The position numbers were made by a program, and so were the translations under genes. The notes beneath the pieces were generated by a model, which made no database searches, was not told where the DNA came from, and saw nothing but the letters and a program-made list of their open reading frames with translations. A DNA stretch of 64,000 nt. Source: Bog-473 sp049513455. GTDB taxonomy: Bacteria > Actinomycetota > Acidimicrobiia > Acidimicrobiales > RAAP-2. Positions 16,271-24,790 of this stretch are shown in pieces. Each line of letters begins with the position of its first letter. The stretch's first letter is position 1. Where the stretch lies: assembly GCA_049513455.1 (NCBI GenBank), contig JBEKWB010000001.1:1-64000 (forward strand), in the 5' to 3' direction.

Positions 16271-17194
16271 CTAAACCCCCGAACTGCGTGCCGGATCACC
16301 GGCCGGGTGACCCGCCGCGGTGGCTGCGGTGAGCTGGTCGGCGAGCGCTTGGGCCGGTCGGGGCAACGCCCGATCGTTCCGCTGGGCCAGCGCGACCGTG
16401 CGGCGAATCCCGGGGTCCGCGAAGGGGACGGCGGAGACCCGGTGGTCCGACGGCAGCGCAATGGCGGGTACGACCGCGGCACCGAGGCCGGCTGCGACGA
16501 ACGCGAGGACGCCGTCCATCTCCCCGCCCTGGCTCACCAGGTGCGGTTCTGCCCCCGCCGCCCGGCAGGCGGCGAGGGTGACCGAACGCAGGTCATAGCC
16601 CTCGCGGAACATGACGAGCGCGAGGCCGTGGAGGTCACCGACCCCTACCGTGGCCCGCGCGGCCAGCGGGTGGCCGGGAGCGACGGCCAGGACGAGGGGG
16701 TCGTCGAAGAGAGGCGTGGTCGCGACCAGTGGGTCGTGCACCGGGAGCACGACCAGGGCTAGATCCACCTCCCCACTGGCCAGCTGGGGCACCAGTTGGC
16801 GCGATCCCGCCTCCACCACCAGCAGCTCGATACCCGGATGGCTGGCGTGGAACTCGACCAGGGCGGGCGCGAGGACCCGCGTGATCAAGCTGGGCGTGGC
16901 GCCGACCGAGAGCCGTCCGCGCGCCATCCCGCTCAGGGCGCGGGCCTCGGCGCCGGCGGCCTCCACGTCGGACATGACCCGGCGGAGAAACGGCAGCAGC
17001 GCCTCGCCGTCGGCGGTCAGGCTCACCGCCGCCTGCCCGGGGCCGCGGTCGAAGAGGAGCACCCCGAGCTCGCGCTCGATCAGCCGGACCTGACGGCTCA
17101 AGGAGGGCTGTGCCAGGTGCAGCCGGGAAGCCGCCCGGGTGAAACTCTGCTCTTCAGCCACCGCGAGCACGTATTCGAGCTGACGCAGCTGCAC
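16271..17194 (-). CDS. LysR-family transcriptional regulator
   Basis: A 307-residue LysR regulator. The N-terminal winged helix-turn-helix covers ~1-60 (QLRQLEYVLAVAEEQSF, AASRLHLAQPSLSRQVR, ERELGVLLFDRG). The type 2 periplasmic-binding-like effector domain covers ~90-295. I chose the GTG at 17194, giving the usual length; an ATG at 17239 would add 15 residues and run through the inverted repeat described below. It is divergently arranged with sdhC, with a 201-bp shared region. Control of the sdh operon and of itself is the natural guess. The effector is unknown. Confidence 0.92.
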   Translation of the reverse strand: MQLRQLEYVLAVAEEQSFTRAASRLHLAQPSLSRQVRLIERELGVLLFDRGPGQAAVSLTADGEALLPFLRRVMSDVEAAGAEARALSGMARGRLSVGATPSLITRVLAPALVEFHASHPGIELLVVEAGSRQLVPQLASGEVDLALVVLPVHDPLVATTPLFDDPLVLAVAPGHPLAARATVGVGDLHGLALVMFREGYDLRSVTLAACRAAGAEPHLVSQGGEMDGVLAFVAAGLGAAVVPAIALPSDHRVSAVPFADPGIRRTVALAQRNDRALPRPAQALADQLTAATAAGHPAGDPARSSGV

Positions 17195-17204
17195 GATCCC
17201 GATT

Positions 17205-17226
17205 CTACAGTTAACAGAGATTGTAG
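17205..17226. promoter_or_regulatory. Inverted repeat CTACA-N12-TGTAG, possible LysR operator
   Basis: Two perfect 5-bp arms (17205-17209 and 17222-17226), with outer positions extending the dyad imperfectly, lie immediately upstream of the lysR GTG and upstream of the sdh promoter candidate. The size and T...A symmetry fit a LysR binding site, but the call is inferred from position and symmetry only. Confidence 0.4.
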
Positions 17227-17252
17227 CTATCTTTTCCATACGATTTATGTCT

Positions 17253-17281
17253 TTGACGTCACCCCCGCCGTTGCGTAGCTT
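17253..17281 (+). promoter_or_regulatory. Candidate sigma70-type promoter of sdhCAB
   Basis: TTGACG at 17253-17258, a 17-nt spacer and TAGCTT at 17276-17281 fit a housekeeping promoter. It lies 115 bp upstream of the sdhC GTG and 27 bp beyond the CTACA/TGTAG dyad. The long leader holds no obvious structure. Confidence 0.45.
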
Positions 17282-17395
17282 TATTGCCGCTCGACCGTCA
17301 GGGGACCCCGCCCGCGATGATCGCGCCACCATGTGCCTGCGTAATGGAATGATTGGCCCGCCACGACCCACCCGGCGGGCAACGAGGAGGTCTAC

Positions 17396-18226
17396 GTGAC
17401 GACGACGGTGGAGGAAGCACCCGGGACGCCGGTTGCCATCGGAGGAACCAGGGGCGGACCCGACAAGCCGACCCTGCGCCGCGACACGTGGTGGGTCGAG
17501 CCGGTCGTCACCGTCACCATCCTCACCGCCTTCGTCATCTACTCGACGTGGGCCGCGTTCATCGGCAAGGACTACTACGCCGGGCCGACGCTGCACCGGA
17601 ACCTGATTTCGCCCTTCTACTCCCCCTGTCTGACCGGTAGCTGCGTCGCCGGCAGCCACCCGTTCGGCGTGTGGATCGCCGCCTGGCACATCACGCCGGC
17701 GCTCCTGATCCTCATCTTCCCCCTCGGTTTCCGGCTCACCTGCTACTACTACCGCAAGGCCTACTACCGCTCGTTCTGGTGGTCACCGCCGGCGTGCGCG
17801 GTCGCCGACGCCCACGGCAGTTACAGCGGCGAGTCCCGGATCCCGTTGATCCTCCAGAACGTGCACCGCTACTTCTTCTGGCTCCTCCTCATCTTCAACG
17901 CCATCCTGACCTACGACGCCGTGGAGGCCTTCCGCCAACCGGGTGTCGGCATCGGCATCAGCGTGGGCACGGTGATCCTGTGCCTCAACGCCTCGTTCCT
18001 CTGGCTCTACAGCCTCTCCTGCCATGCCTGCCGCCACTTCTGCGGCGGCCAGGTGAAGTCGTTCGCCAAACATCCGATCCGCCACAAGCTGTGGAAGCTG
18101 GTGACCCCGCTGAACGCGCACCACATGAAGTTCGCCTGGATCAGCCTCTTCGGCGTGGCCATCTGCGATCTCTATGTTCGCCTGGTGGCCAGCGGGACCA
18201 TCCACGATCCCGGCTTCCACTTCTAA
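17396..18226 (+). CDS. sdhC: Succinate dehydrogenase membrane anchor, Sdh1 type
   Basis: A 276-residue membrane protein with about five transmembrane helices (~38-58, ~95-112, ~155-170, ~185-205, ~240-258) and several membrane-near histidines (AAWHITPALL, NVHRYFFWLLL, CHACRHFCGG) suited to haem or quinone binding. Size and architecture match the single large anchor of mycobacterial Sdh1 (Rv0249c, ~273 residues), not the paired small SdhC/SdhD of Sdh2. The GTG start has GAGGAGG about 6 nt upstream. sdhA follows after 14 bp. It would link succinate oxidation to the quinone pool. Confidence 0.88.
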   Translation: MTTTVEEAPGTPVAIGGTRGGPDKPTLRRDTWWVEPVVTVTILTAFVIYSTWAAFIGKDYYAGPTLHRNLISPFYSPCLTGSCVAGSHPFGVWIAAWHITPALLILIFPLGFRLTCYYYRKAYYRSFWWSPPACAVADAHGSYSGESRIPLILQNVHRYFFWLLLIFNAILTYDAVEAFRQPGVGIGISVGTVILCLNASFLWLYSLSCHACRHFCGGQVKSFAKHPIRHKLWKLVTPLNAHHMKFAWISLFGVAICDLYVRLVASGTIHDPGFHF

Positions 18227-18240
18227 AGGACCGCCCACAC

Positions 18241-20055
18241 ATGGCCGACTACCAGACACACGACTACGACGTCATCATCATCGGCGCCGGCGGCGCCGGG
18301 CTGCGCGCTGCCATCGAGGCCCACGAGCGGGGACTGCGCGTCGCCCTCGTCTGCAAGTCCCTCCTGGGCAAGGCGCACACGGTCATGGCGGAGGGCGGCA
18401 TCGCCGCCGCCATGGGCAACGTCTGGCCCGAGGACAACTGGCAGGTCCACTTCCGCGACACCATGCGCGGCGGCAAGATGCTGAACAACTGGCGCATGGC
18501 CCAGCTCCACGCCCAGGAGGCGCCGGACCGGGTCTATGAGTTGGAGCGCTGGGGCGCCCTGCTCGACCGCACCCCCGACGGCCGCATCACCCAGCGCGAC
18601 TTCGGCGGCCACCGCTACGCCCGCCTGGCCCACGTCGGCGACCGCACCGGGCTCGAACTGATCCGCACCCTGCAACAAAAGGCGGTCTCGGCCGGCATCG
18701 ACGTGTTCATGGAGTGCAAGATCCTGCGCCTCCTGCCCGACGCCGAGGGCCGGATCTCCGGGGCGGTGGGCTACATGCGCCCGACCGGCGAGATGGTGGC
18801 GTTCACCGCCAAGGCCTTCGTCCTCGCCACGGGCTCGATCGGCAAGTCGTGGAAGTACACCTCCAACTCGTGGGAGTCCGTCGGCGACGGCCACGCCATG
18901 GCCATCTGGGCCGGGGCCGATGTCATCGACATGGAGTGCGTGCAGTTCCACCCGACCGGCATGGTGTGGCCGCTGAGCGTGCGCGGCATCCTCGTCACCG
19001 AGGGCGTGCGCGGCGACGGCGGCGTCCTGCGCAACTCCGAGGGCACCCGCTTCATGTTCAACTACGTCGCCGACATGTTCCGGGCCGAGACGGCCGACAC
19101 GGAGCAGGAGGCCGACGCCTGGTACGAGGACCACCACAACAACCGGCGCACGCCCGACCTCCTCCCCCGCGACGAGGTGGCCCGGGCCATCAACTCCGAG
19201 GTGAAGGCGGGCCGGGGCAGCCCGCACGGGGGCGTGTTCCTCGACATCGCCTCGCGGCGCACGCCCGAGTACATCCGGCGCCGCCTCCCCTCCATGTACC
19301 ACCAGTTCATGGAGCTGGCCGGCGTGGACATCACGGCCGGCCCCTTTGAGGTCGGGCCCACCTGCCACTACATGATGGGCGGGGTGCGCGTCGACGCCGA
19401 GACGCAGGCGGCCACCGTCCCCGGCCTCTTCGCCGCCGGCGAGGTGGCCGGCGGCATGCACGGTGCGAACCGCCTCGGCGGCAACTCGCTCTCGGACCTC
19501 GTCGTCTTCGGCCGCCGGGCCGGCATCGGCGCCGCCGACTACGCCGAGGGCCGCACCGGCGCGCCGACCGTCGACGCGGCGGAGGTCCAGTCGGTGATCG
19601 ACGAGGCCCTCGCTCCCTTCGGCCGCGAGGGCGGGGACAACCCCTACGACATCCAGCACGAGTTGCAGGAGACCATGCAGTCGCTGGTGGGCATCATCCG
19701 CACCGGTCCCGAGCTCGAAGAGGCCCTGGTCAAGCTGGAGGAGTACAAGGGAAGGGTCTCCAAGCTCAGCGTGAAGGGGGGCAAGGCCTACAACCCGGGC
19801 TGGAACCTGACCACCGACCTCCCGTCTATGGTTACGACGTCGATCGCAGTCGCCCAGGGCGCGCTCAACCGCAAGGAGTCGCGGGGGGGCCACACCCGGG
19901 AGGACTACCCAGGACCCGACCCCGAGCTGGGCAAGGTCAACTTCGTGCAACGCCAGACCACCGCGCACGGCTATCTGGCACCCATATCCATCGATCCCGA
20001 GCCGCTGCCTGAGATGCCGGCAGAGTTGCGGGCACTGCTCGAGGAGGCACACTGA
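18241..20055 (+). CDS. sdhA: Succinate dehydrogenase / fumarate reductase flavoprotein subunit
   Basis: A 604-residue flavoprotein. The FAD dinucleotide fold is at ~11-30 (VIIIGAGGAGLRAAIEAHERG). H46 in GKAHTVMAEGGI is at the position of the histidine that carries covalent FAD. The substrate-site motif QFHPTGMVWP is present near residue 240, and GANRLGGNSLSDLVVFG near 410. It oxidises succinate to fumarate with SdhB and the membrane anchor. The ATG has AAAGGA 8-10 nt upstream. The stop overlaps the sdhB start (TGATG), indicating translational coupling. Confidence 0.95.
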   Translation: MADYQTHDYDVIIIGAGGAGLRAAIEAHERGLRVALVCKSLLGKAHTVMAEGGIAAAMGNVWPEDNWQVHFRDTMRGGKMLNNWRMAQLHAQEAPDRVYELERWGALLDRTPDGRITQRDFGGHRYARLAHVGDRTGLELIRTLQQKAVSAGIDVFMECKILRLLPDAEGRISGAVGYMRPTGEMVAFTAKAFVLATGSIGKSWKYTSNSWESVGDGHAMAIWAGADVIDMECVQFHPTGMVWPLSVRGILVTEGVRGDGGVLRNSEGTRFMFNYVADMFRAETADTEQEADAWYEDHHNNRRTPDLLPRDEVARAINSEVKAGRGSPHGGVFLDIASRRTPEYIRRRLPSMYHQFMELAGVDITAGPFEVGPTCHYMMGGVRVDAETQAATVPGLFAAGEVAGGMHGANRLGGNSLSDLVVFGRRAGIGAADYAEGRTGAPTVDAAEVQSVIDEALAPFGREGGDNPYDIQHELQETMQSLVGIIRTGPELEEALVKLEEYKGRVSKLSVKGGKAYNPGWNLTTDLPSMVTTSIAVAQGALNRKESRGGHTREDYPGPDPELGKVNFVQRQTTAHGYLAPISIDPEPLPEMPAELRALLEEAH

Positions 20056-20846
20056 TGCCAGAGAACGAAGCGGCAGGGGATTTCACGATGCGACTTTGGC
20101 GCGGTGACGCCGCCGGGGGCGAGTTCACCGACTATGTGGTGCCCGCCATCGAGGGTGAGGTCGTCCTCGATGTGATCCACCGCATTCAGGCCGGGCCCGC
20201 TCCCGATCTGGCTTGCCGCTGGAACTGCAAGGCCGGCAAATGCGGATCGTGCTCGGCCGAGATCAACGGGTTGCCACGCCTCATGTGCATGACCCGCATG
20301 GACACGCTCCCCGAGGGTGCGCCCGTCACGGTGGCGCCGATGAAGACGTTCCCGATCATCCGGGACCTGGTGACCGATGTCAGCTTCAACTTCGAGGTGG
20401 CCAAGACCGTACCGGCGTTCGAACCGGGTCCCGAACCCGAGGGTGGCTATCGCATGGCCCAGATCGACGTCGAGCGGGGCCAGGAGTTCCGCAAGTGCAT
20501 CGAGTGCTTCATGTGCCAGGACGTGTGCCACGTGATCCGCGACCACGAGGACAACAAGCTCAAGTACGCCGGGCCCCGGTTCTTCATCCGCTTCGCCGAG
20601 CTCGAGATGCACCCGCTCGACACCAACGACAGGCGTGAGCTGGCGCGATCGGGGGCGGGTCTCGGCCTGTGCAACATCACCAAGTGCTGCACCGAGGTCT
20701 GCCCGGAGCACATCAAGATCACCGACAACGCCATCATCCCGATGAAGGAGCGCGTGGTGGACGCCCACTACGACCCGGTGGCCTGGCTCGGTCGGAAGAT
20801 CCTGAAGCGCACCAAGAAGACTGCCGAAGAGGCGTCCGCCGGCTGA
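20055..20846 (+). CDS. sdhB: Succinate dehydrogenase iron-sulfur subunit
   Basis: A 263-residue protein. The N-terminal plant-type ferredoxin domain has [2Fe-2S] cysteines (CKAGKCGSC...C). The C-terminal domain has the [4Fe-4S] motif CIECFMCQDVC and the [3Fe-4S]/[4Fe-4S] motif CNITKCCTEVCPEH. It passes electrons from the SdhA flavin to the membrane anchor. The start codon overlaps the sdhA stop by one base. Length fits Sdh1-type SdhB. A short Lys-rich C-terminus ends 26 bp before the next gene. Confidence 0.95.
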   Translation: MPENEAAGDFTMRLWRGDAAGGEFTDYVVPAIEGEVVLDVIHRIQAGPAPDLACRWNCKAGKCGSCSAEINGLPRLMCMTRMDTLPEGAPVTVAPMKTFPIIRDLVTDVSFNFEVAKTVPAFEPGPEPEGGYRMAQIDVERGQEFRKCIECFMCQDVCHVIRDHEDNKLKYAGPRFFIRFAELEMHPLDTNDRRELARSGAGLGLCNITKCCTEVCPEHIKITDNAIIPMKERVVDAHYDPVAWLGRKILKRTKKTAEEASAG

Positions 20847-20872
20847 GCCGGGGGCGATCTGTCGGCACCGCC

Positions 20873-21421
20873 ATGCCCCCCTACCTCTCGCCCGAATGGG
20901 TGCGTGCGTTCAACCACGCCCTGGCCGGTCTCGACCTGAGCGACGCCGTGGCGGCCGCCGGCGCGGGATCCCTCACCGTGGCCCAGGGCACCTTCCGGGT
21001 GGCCCAGGTGGTCACCGGTGGACCGGACGGCCTGGCCGCTCCCGGCGCGGCGGGCGCGGCGGGCGCGGCGGGCGCGGCCGATTCGAACGGATCGACAGTG
21101 CGCACGGTCCTGACGGTCGAGGGGGGCCGGCTCACCCTGGTCGAGGATCCGACGGGCGCCATCGCTGCCAACGTCACCGTGGTGCTCACCTACGACGATG
21201 CGCTCGCCATCGCACGCGGGTCACTGCACCCGGCCGACGCTCTGGCGGCCGGGCGGGTGCGGGTGCGCGGGGAGCTGTCGGTCCTCGTCGCCGGCCACGC
21301 AGTCCTCAACGCGGCGTCGGCGGCACTGGGACGGACGCTGACCGACCTGACCGACCTGGACGCCCCGACCGACCTGACGGAATCGACCGACCCGAACGGC
21401 CCGGCCGCACCGGGCGAATGA
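20873..21421 (+). CDS. SCP2 sterol-transfer-like protein with repeat-expanded loop
   Basis: A protein of about 182 residues. The region around residues 75-155 (TVEGGRLTLVEDPTGAIAANVTVVLTYDDALAIARG, cut by loops) resembles the lipid-binding SCP2 fold. Two low-complexity inserts are notable: a GAA repeat at ~58-68 encoded by four copies of a 9-bp unit (21044-21078), and a C-terminal TDLTDLDAPTDLTE run. It overlaps the following SDR gene by ATGA at 21418. A carrier role for a hydrophobic substrate shared with the SDR is an inference. Confidence 0.7.
   Translation: MPPYLSPEWVRAFNHALAGLDLSDAVAAAGAGSLTVAQGTFRVAQVVTGGPDGLAAPGAAGAAGAAGAADSNGSTVRTVLTVEGGRLTLVEDPTGAIAANVTVVLTYDDALAIARGSLHPADALAAGRVRVRGELSVLVAGHAVLNAASAALGRTLTDLTDLDAPTDLTESTDPNGPAAPGE
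21044..21078 (+). repeat. 9-bp tandem repeat GGCGCGGCG within coding sequence
   Basis: Three perfect copies and one 8-bp partial copy of GGCGCGGCG encode a Gly-Ala-Ala run inside the SCP2-like gene. The unit is a multiple of three, so copy-number change would keep the frame. Confidence 0.85.
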
Positions 21422-22224
21422 CCCGCGCCTCGCGCCGGCCACCGTCGTACGGCGGCCGCTACCGCGCGCGCGTGGCGGTGGTCACCGGGGCCTCGGCGGG
21501 CTTGGGCGCACAGCTCTGCCTCGACCTGGCGCGCGCGGGCGCCACCGTCGTCGGCCTCGCCCGCAATGCCGAGCGCCTCGATGCACTCGCGATGACGTTG
21601 CGCGCGGTCTCCCCGAAGTCGCGCACCGTGATCTGCGACGTGGCCGACACCGCGGCGTTGCGCGCCGTGCTGACCGGCATCGCCGAGAACGACGGACCCA
21701 TCTATCTGCTGATCAACAACGCGGCGCAGGACCCCGGTGTCCGGCTGGCCGACATCACCGAGGACGACTTCCGCCATACGTTCGACGTGAACTTCTTCGC
21801 GCCGGTGGCCGCCACCTTGGCCGTGCTCCCCGGCATGCTGGCGCGCGGCGCGGGCATCATCGTCAACGTGTCCTCCGACGGGGGTCGGCTGCCCTCGCCG
21901 GGACCGGGGGCGTACCCCGCGTCGAAGGCGGCTCTCTCGGCTCTCAGCGAGTCGACCTACTTCCGCCTCGGCACGCACGGCGTCCGTGTCCACGTCGTAT
22001 ATCCGGCCTTCATGCCCACCGCGCTCGGCGCGGGGGCGCTGCAGCGGGGTCTGCGGCAACCACCCCGATTGACCATCCGGAGCGTGGAGACGGTCTCACG
22101 CACGATTCTGGCTCGTGCGGGGGAATCCACCCTTGAGATCAGCGTGTCGAGGGTGATCGACGCTGCGATGGTGTTCCGCCAGGTGCTCCCGCGGGCGTAC
22201 TTCTGGGGCCGAAAGGGCTGGTGA
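21418..22224 (+). CDS. Short-chain dehydrogenase/reductase
   Basis: A 268-residue classical SDR. It has the NAD(P)-binding motif VVTGASAGLGAQL at ~21-33, the NNAA motif (LLINNAAQDPG), catalytic Ser in VNVSSDGG, and YPASK (Tyr and Lys of the active site). The Arg after the first strand (GLARNAERL) suggests NADPH preference. The C-terminal ~40 residues (FRQVLPRAYFWGRKGW) are hydrophobic/basic and could touch the membrane. The ATG overlaps the SCP2-like stop. Substrate unknown. Confidence 0.9.
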   Translation: MTRASRRPPSYGGRYRARVAVVTGASAGLGAQLCLDLARAGATVVGLARNAERLDALAMTLRAVSPKSRTVICDVADTAALRAVLTGIAENDGPIYLLINNAAQDPGVRLADITEDDFRHTFDVNFFAPVAATLAVLPGMLARGAGIIVNVSSDGGRLPSPGPGAYPASKAALSALSESTYFRLGTHGVRVHVVYPAFMPTALGAGALQRGLRQPPRLTIRSVETVSRTILARAGESTLEISVSRVIDAAMVFRQVLPRAYFWGRKGW

Positions 22225-22309
22225 GAAATCTGTTGGGCGCGCGCCACACCATGGCGGTATCGTCTTGGGCACCGGCTCGTAACGAGCGGGCCGCAGTAGG
22301 AGGGACGAC

Positions 22310-22522
22310 GTGCATCAGCCGATCAGCGACCACTTCCTTTCCCGGTACCGCAGCCTGCTGGACGCCGAAGACTGTGCGTTCGACGAACTCGAGCACGCCT
22401 GCGAAGAGGGCGACCGCGCCCAGTTCGATAAAGACATGGTCGATTGGCAGTCAGCACTGCAGCACAAGCTGGTCTTCCTGCAGAACGCGGGCATCGAGGT
22501 AGGCCTCCCGGTCCCGAGCTGA
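22310..22522 (+). CDS. Small conserved-looking acidic protein
   Basis: A 70-residue acidic helical protein (MHQPISDHFLSRYRSLLDAE, then many Glu/Asp). It begins with GTG behind a strong AGGAGGG at ~6-nt spacing, which supports real translation despite the small size. No domain is recognised. Two GC-rich hairpins follow the stop, consistent with a monocistronic unit. Confidence 0.7.
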   Translation: MHQPISDHFLSRYRSLLDAEDCAFDELEHACEEGDRAQFDKDMVDWQSALQHKLVFLQNAGIEVGLPVPS

Positions 22523-22524
22523 CC

Positions 22525-22580
22525 CGCCGGCACGAACCGGCGCGACACCAGTGCGGCGCGGCGCGCCCGCACCGCGCCGC
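22525..22580 (+). terminator. Two GC-rich hairpins after the 70-residue gene
   Basis: CGCCGG-CACGAA-CCGGCG (22525-22542) begins 3 bp after the stop. GCGGCGCGG-N10-CCGCGCCGC (22553-22580) follows. There is no T tract, so termination may be non-canonical; the call rests on stem strength and position. Confidence 0.4.
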
Positions 22581-22644
22581 GCCCCGCGGTTGGAATCTGC
22601 GATAAACCGTCTCCATCATTTCACCCGACGGTCAGGGGGCGGTC

Positions 22645-23448
22645 ATGTCCGTGCAACACGACGCCCGCCTCGGGCACCAGAATCTCATGGCCTACAACCG
22701 TGCCATGACGCAGTGGTGCAGCAGGGGGGCCCTCCACGAAGAGGACGGTGCGCTCCTCGTCGCCGGAGGTTCGTGGATCCCGCTCATCGGCAACGGAGCC
22801 TTCCGCACGGAGGAGAGCCTCGCGCCCGGAACGCTCCTCGCCCTGGCCGACACCTTCTTCGGCCGCCTCAAGCGCGGCTACACGGTCAAGGTGCGCGAGA
22901 GCGGGGAGGACGCCGATCTGCAGGAGGCCTGCGAGGCGCACGGACTGGTCGCCTTCGGTGATCCCATCCCCCAGATGATCTGCCGCGGGCGGCTGGAGTG
23001 CACCGTGCCCCCGGCGGATGTGTGGTTGCGCGAGGTCCGCGACGAGGAGGGCGTCGCCGACTTCGCTGCCGTCAATACGGACGCCTACGCGACGTACGGG
23101 ATGCCGGCCGAGGTGTTCGTGGACATGTTCGACCGGCCCGGACGGATCCTCGCCAGCACGCAGACCAGCATTGTGGTGGGCTACCGGGGCACCCGGCCGG
23201 TCGCCACCGCGCTGTCGTTCGTCAGCGACGGCGTCGCCTGCCTGCAATGGGTCGGCACGGTCGCCGATGCACGGCACCTGAGCCTGGGCCGGTTCGTCAC
23301 GGAGTGGGCCACCAACACCGCCTTCGACCGGGGCGCCACCTCGGTGACACTCCAGGCGTCCGTGATGGGCGAGCCGCTCTACGCCCGGCTGGGCTACGAG
23401 ACGCAGTACCACTACCGGGAGTATGTGCGCTGGGAGGCACCGACGTGA
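22645..23448 (+). CDS. GNAT-family N-acetyltransferase
   Basis: A 267-residue protein whose C-terminal half (~130-262) is a GNAT fold. The acetyl-CoA-binding region is degenerate (WVGTVADARHLSLGRFVTEW in place of the usual R/Q-x-x-G-x-G/A loop). The terminal LYARLGYETQYHYREYV motif is typical of the family's last strand. The N-terminal ~125 residues are a separate domain that may be a degenerate GNAT copy. The ATG is used. It is convergent with the oxidoreductase gene, separated by a perfect tandem repeat. Acceptor unknown. Confidence 0.82.
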   Translation: MSVQHDARLGHQNLMAYNRAMTQWCSRGALHEEDGALLVAGGSWIPLIGNGAFRTEESLAPGTLLALADTFFGRLKRGYTVKVRESGEDADLQEACEAHGLVAFGDPIPQMICRGRLECTVPPADVWLREVRDEEGVADFAAVNTDAYATYGMPAEVFVDMFDRPGRILASTQTSIVVGYRGTRPVATALSFVSDGVACLQWVGTVADARHLSLGRFVTEWATNTAFDRGATSVTLQASVMGEPLYARLGYETQYHYREYVRWEAPT

Positions 23449-23452
23449 CTTC

Positions 23453-23542
23453 CAAGAGAGTCGTCGCGGGCAAGAGAGTCGTCGCGGGCAAGAGAGTCGT
23501 CGCGGGCAAGAGAGTCGTCGCGGGCAAGAGAGTCGTCGCGGG
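23453..23542. repeat. Five perfect 18-bp tandem repeats between convergent genes
   Basis: CAAGAGAGTCGTCGCGGG is repeated five times without a mismatch and fills 90 of the 97 bases between the GNAT stop (23448) and the oxidoreductase stop (23546). The unit has no strong internal dyad. Perfect identity implies recent expansion or active homogenisation. Confidence 0.97.
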
Positions 23543-23545
23543 CCG

Positions 23546-24598
23546 TCACCCGAGTCTGATGGGCACCCCGCCGGCGTCGGCGGACCGGTAGGCGGCATCG
23601 ACGAGGCCGTGGGCCACGAGCGCTTCGTCGAGGCTCGGCTCGGGAGCGCGTCCGGCGACCACGGCGTCGACGAACGCCCGGTCGGCTTCGGCGTAGGCGC
23701 GCACCGCCAGGCCGACCTCGTCCCGACCGAGCGGCAGGTCCTCGACCCAGGCCGGCGGCGGGCACGGGCGGATTTCGCTGCCGTCGCTCGTCTCGATGTG
23801 CAGCGGCCCGCGGAATTCGTCGTCCAGCCACACCATGGCGTCCTGGCAGAAGAGCTCTATCCGCCGGGTCGACCCGCGGCTCAAGATGTTGTGCCACACG
23901 CTCGTCAGGTGCGCCCCGGCGCCCGAATCGAAGGTGAGGGAGACCGCAGCCAGGTCCTCGATGCCCTCGTGGCCGGAGAAGTTCGCCGTGCGCGCACTGA
24001 TCCCGACCACCTCCCCCAGGCAGAAGCGCAGGATGTCGACGTCGTGGATGGAGTGCTCGATCAGGCATCCACCGCCGGCCTGGGTGACGTCGGCGCGCCA
24101 GGTGGAGCCGTAGGTTCCCTGAATCGGAAAGTACTGGTCGTCACGGACTATGGCCGCCATCGGCCGACCCAGGGTTCCCGACGCCAGCAGGGCGTGCAGC
24201 GCACGAAAGACCGGGGCGGCGCGCAGCACCAGCCCCGACTGGGCCGGCACGCCGACGGCGGCGACCGCGTCGACCAGGGACCGGGCGCCGGCGAAGTCGG
24301 TGGCCAATGGCTTCTCGCAGAAGATGGCGCGGCGTCCGGCCAGCGCGGCATCGACCGCGCTGCGGTGGGCCACCGTCGGGGTGCAGACCCAGACGGCATC
24401 GCACCGCTCCACCAGACCATTGAGGTCACCCACCACCTCGGCCCCGTGGGCCGCCGCAAATCCCTGGGCCCGCCGCGCACTCCGATCGAGCACGACGGAA
24501 ACGTCGGCCTCGATCACACCCGCGTCGATCATCGCCTGCAGCCCGAGCCCGTGGGCCCAGGCGATCAGGCCCGTTCCGACAAACCCGATCCGCAGCAC
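23546..24598 (-). CDS. Gfo/Idh/MocA-family oxidoreductase
   Basis: A 350-residue NAD(P)-dependent oxidoreductase. The Rossmann motif opens the protein (VLRIGFVGTGLIAWAHG). The family motif EKPLA is in AIFCEKPLATDFAGA, and the catalytic-site region is GGGCLIEHSIHDVDILRF (Asp/His pair). Such enzymes act on sugars, inositols or related polyols. I chose the GTG at 24598; the frame extends upstream without homology. It is divergent from the MFS gene with a 14-bp palindrome between them. Substrate unknown. Confidence 0.9.
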   Translation of the reverse strand: MLRIGFVGTGLIAWAHGLGLQAMIDAGVIEADVSVVLDRSARRAQGFAAAHGAEVVGDLNGLVERCDAVWVCTPTVAHRSAVDAALAGRRAIFCEKPLATDFAGARSLVDAVAAVGVPAQSGLVLRAAPVFRALHALLASGTLGRPMAAIVRDDQYFPIQGTYGSTWRADVTQAGGGCLIEHSIHDVDILRFCLGEVVGISARTANFSGHEGIEDLAAVSLTFDSGAGAHLTSVWHNILSRGSTRRIELFCQDAMVWLDDEFRGPLHIETSDGSEIRPCPPPAWVEDLPLGRDEVGLAVRAYAEADRAFVDAVVAGRAPEPSLDEALVAHGLVDAAYRSADAGGVPIRLG

Positions 24599-24648
24599 GG
24601 CGCCGACACTACGCGTGAGGGGGCCGGGGTGCGACACGGGGGTGGCGG

Positions 24649-24662
24649 GAGTCGATCGACTC
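24649..24662. promoter_or_regulatory. 14-bp perfect palindrome in divergent intergenic region
   Basis: GAGTCGATCGACTC lies between the divergent oxidoreductase and MFS genes, 5 bp before a TTGACG that could be the -35 box of the MFS promoter (24668-24673). It could be an operator, but no regulator gene is adjacent. Confidence 0.4.
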
Positions 24663-24790
24663 TCCCGTTGACGTAAAGGTACTCTCATCTCGTACTCGCG
24701 GACGTGCTCGTGCGCGCGGATGGGAAAGGGAGAGTCAGACGGATGCAGGCCCACGGATGACGGCAGACGGATGACAGAAGGGTGACACCG

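Noticed and set aside
23453..23542. Tandem repeats considered as a CRISPR array
   Set aside because: The units are contiguous with no unique spacers, and no cas genes are present.
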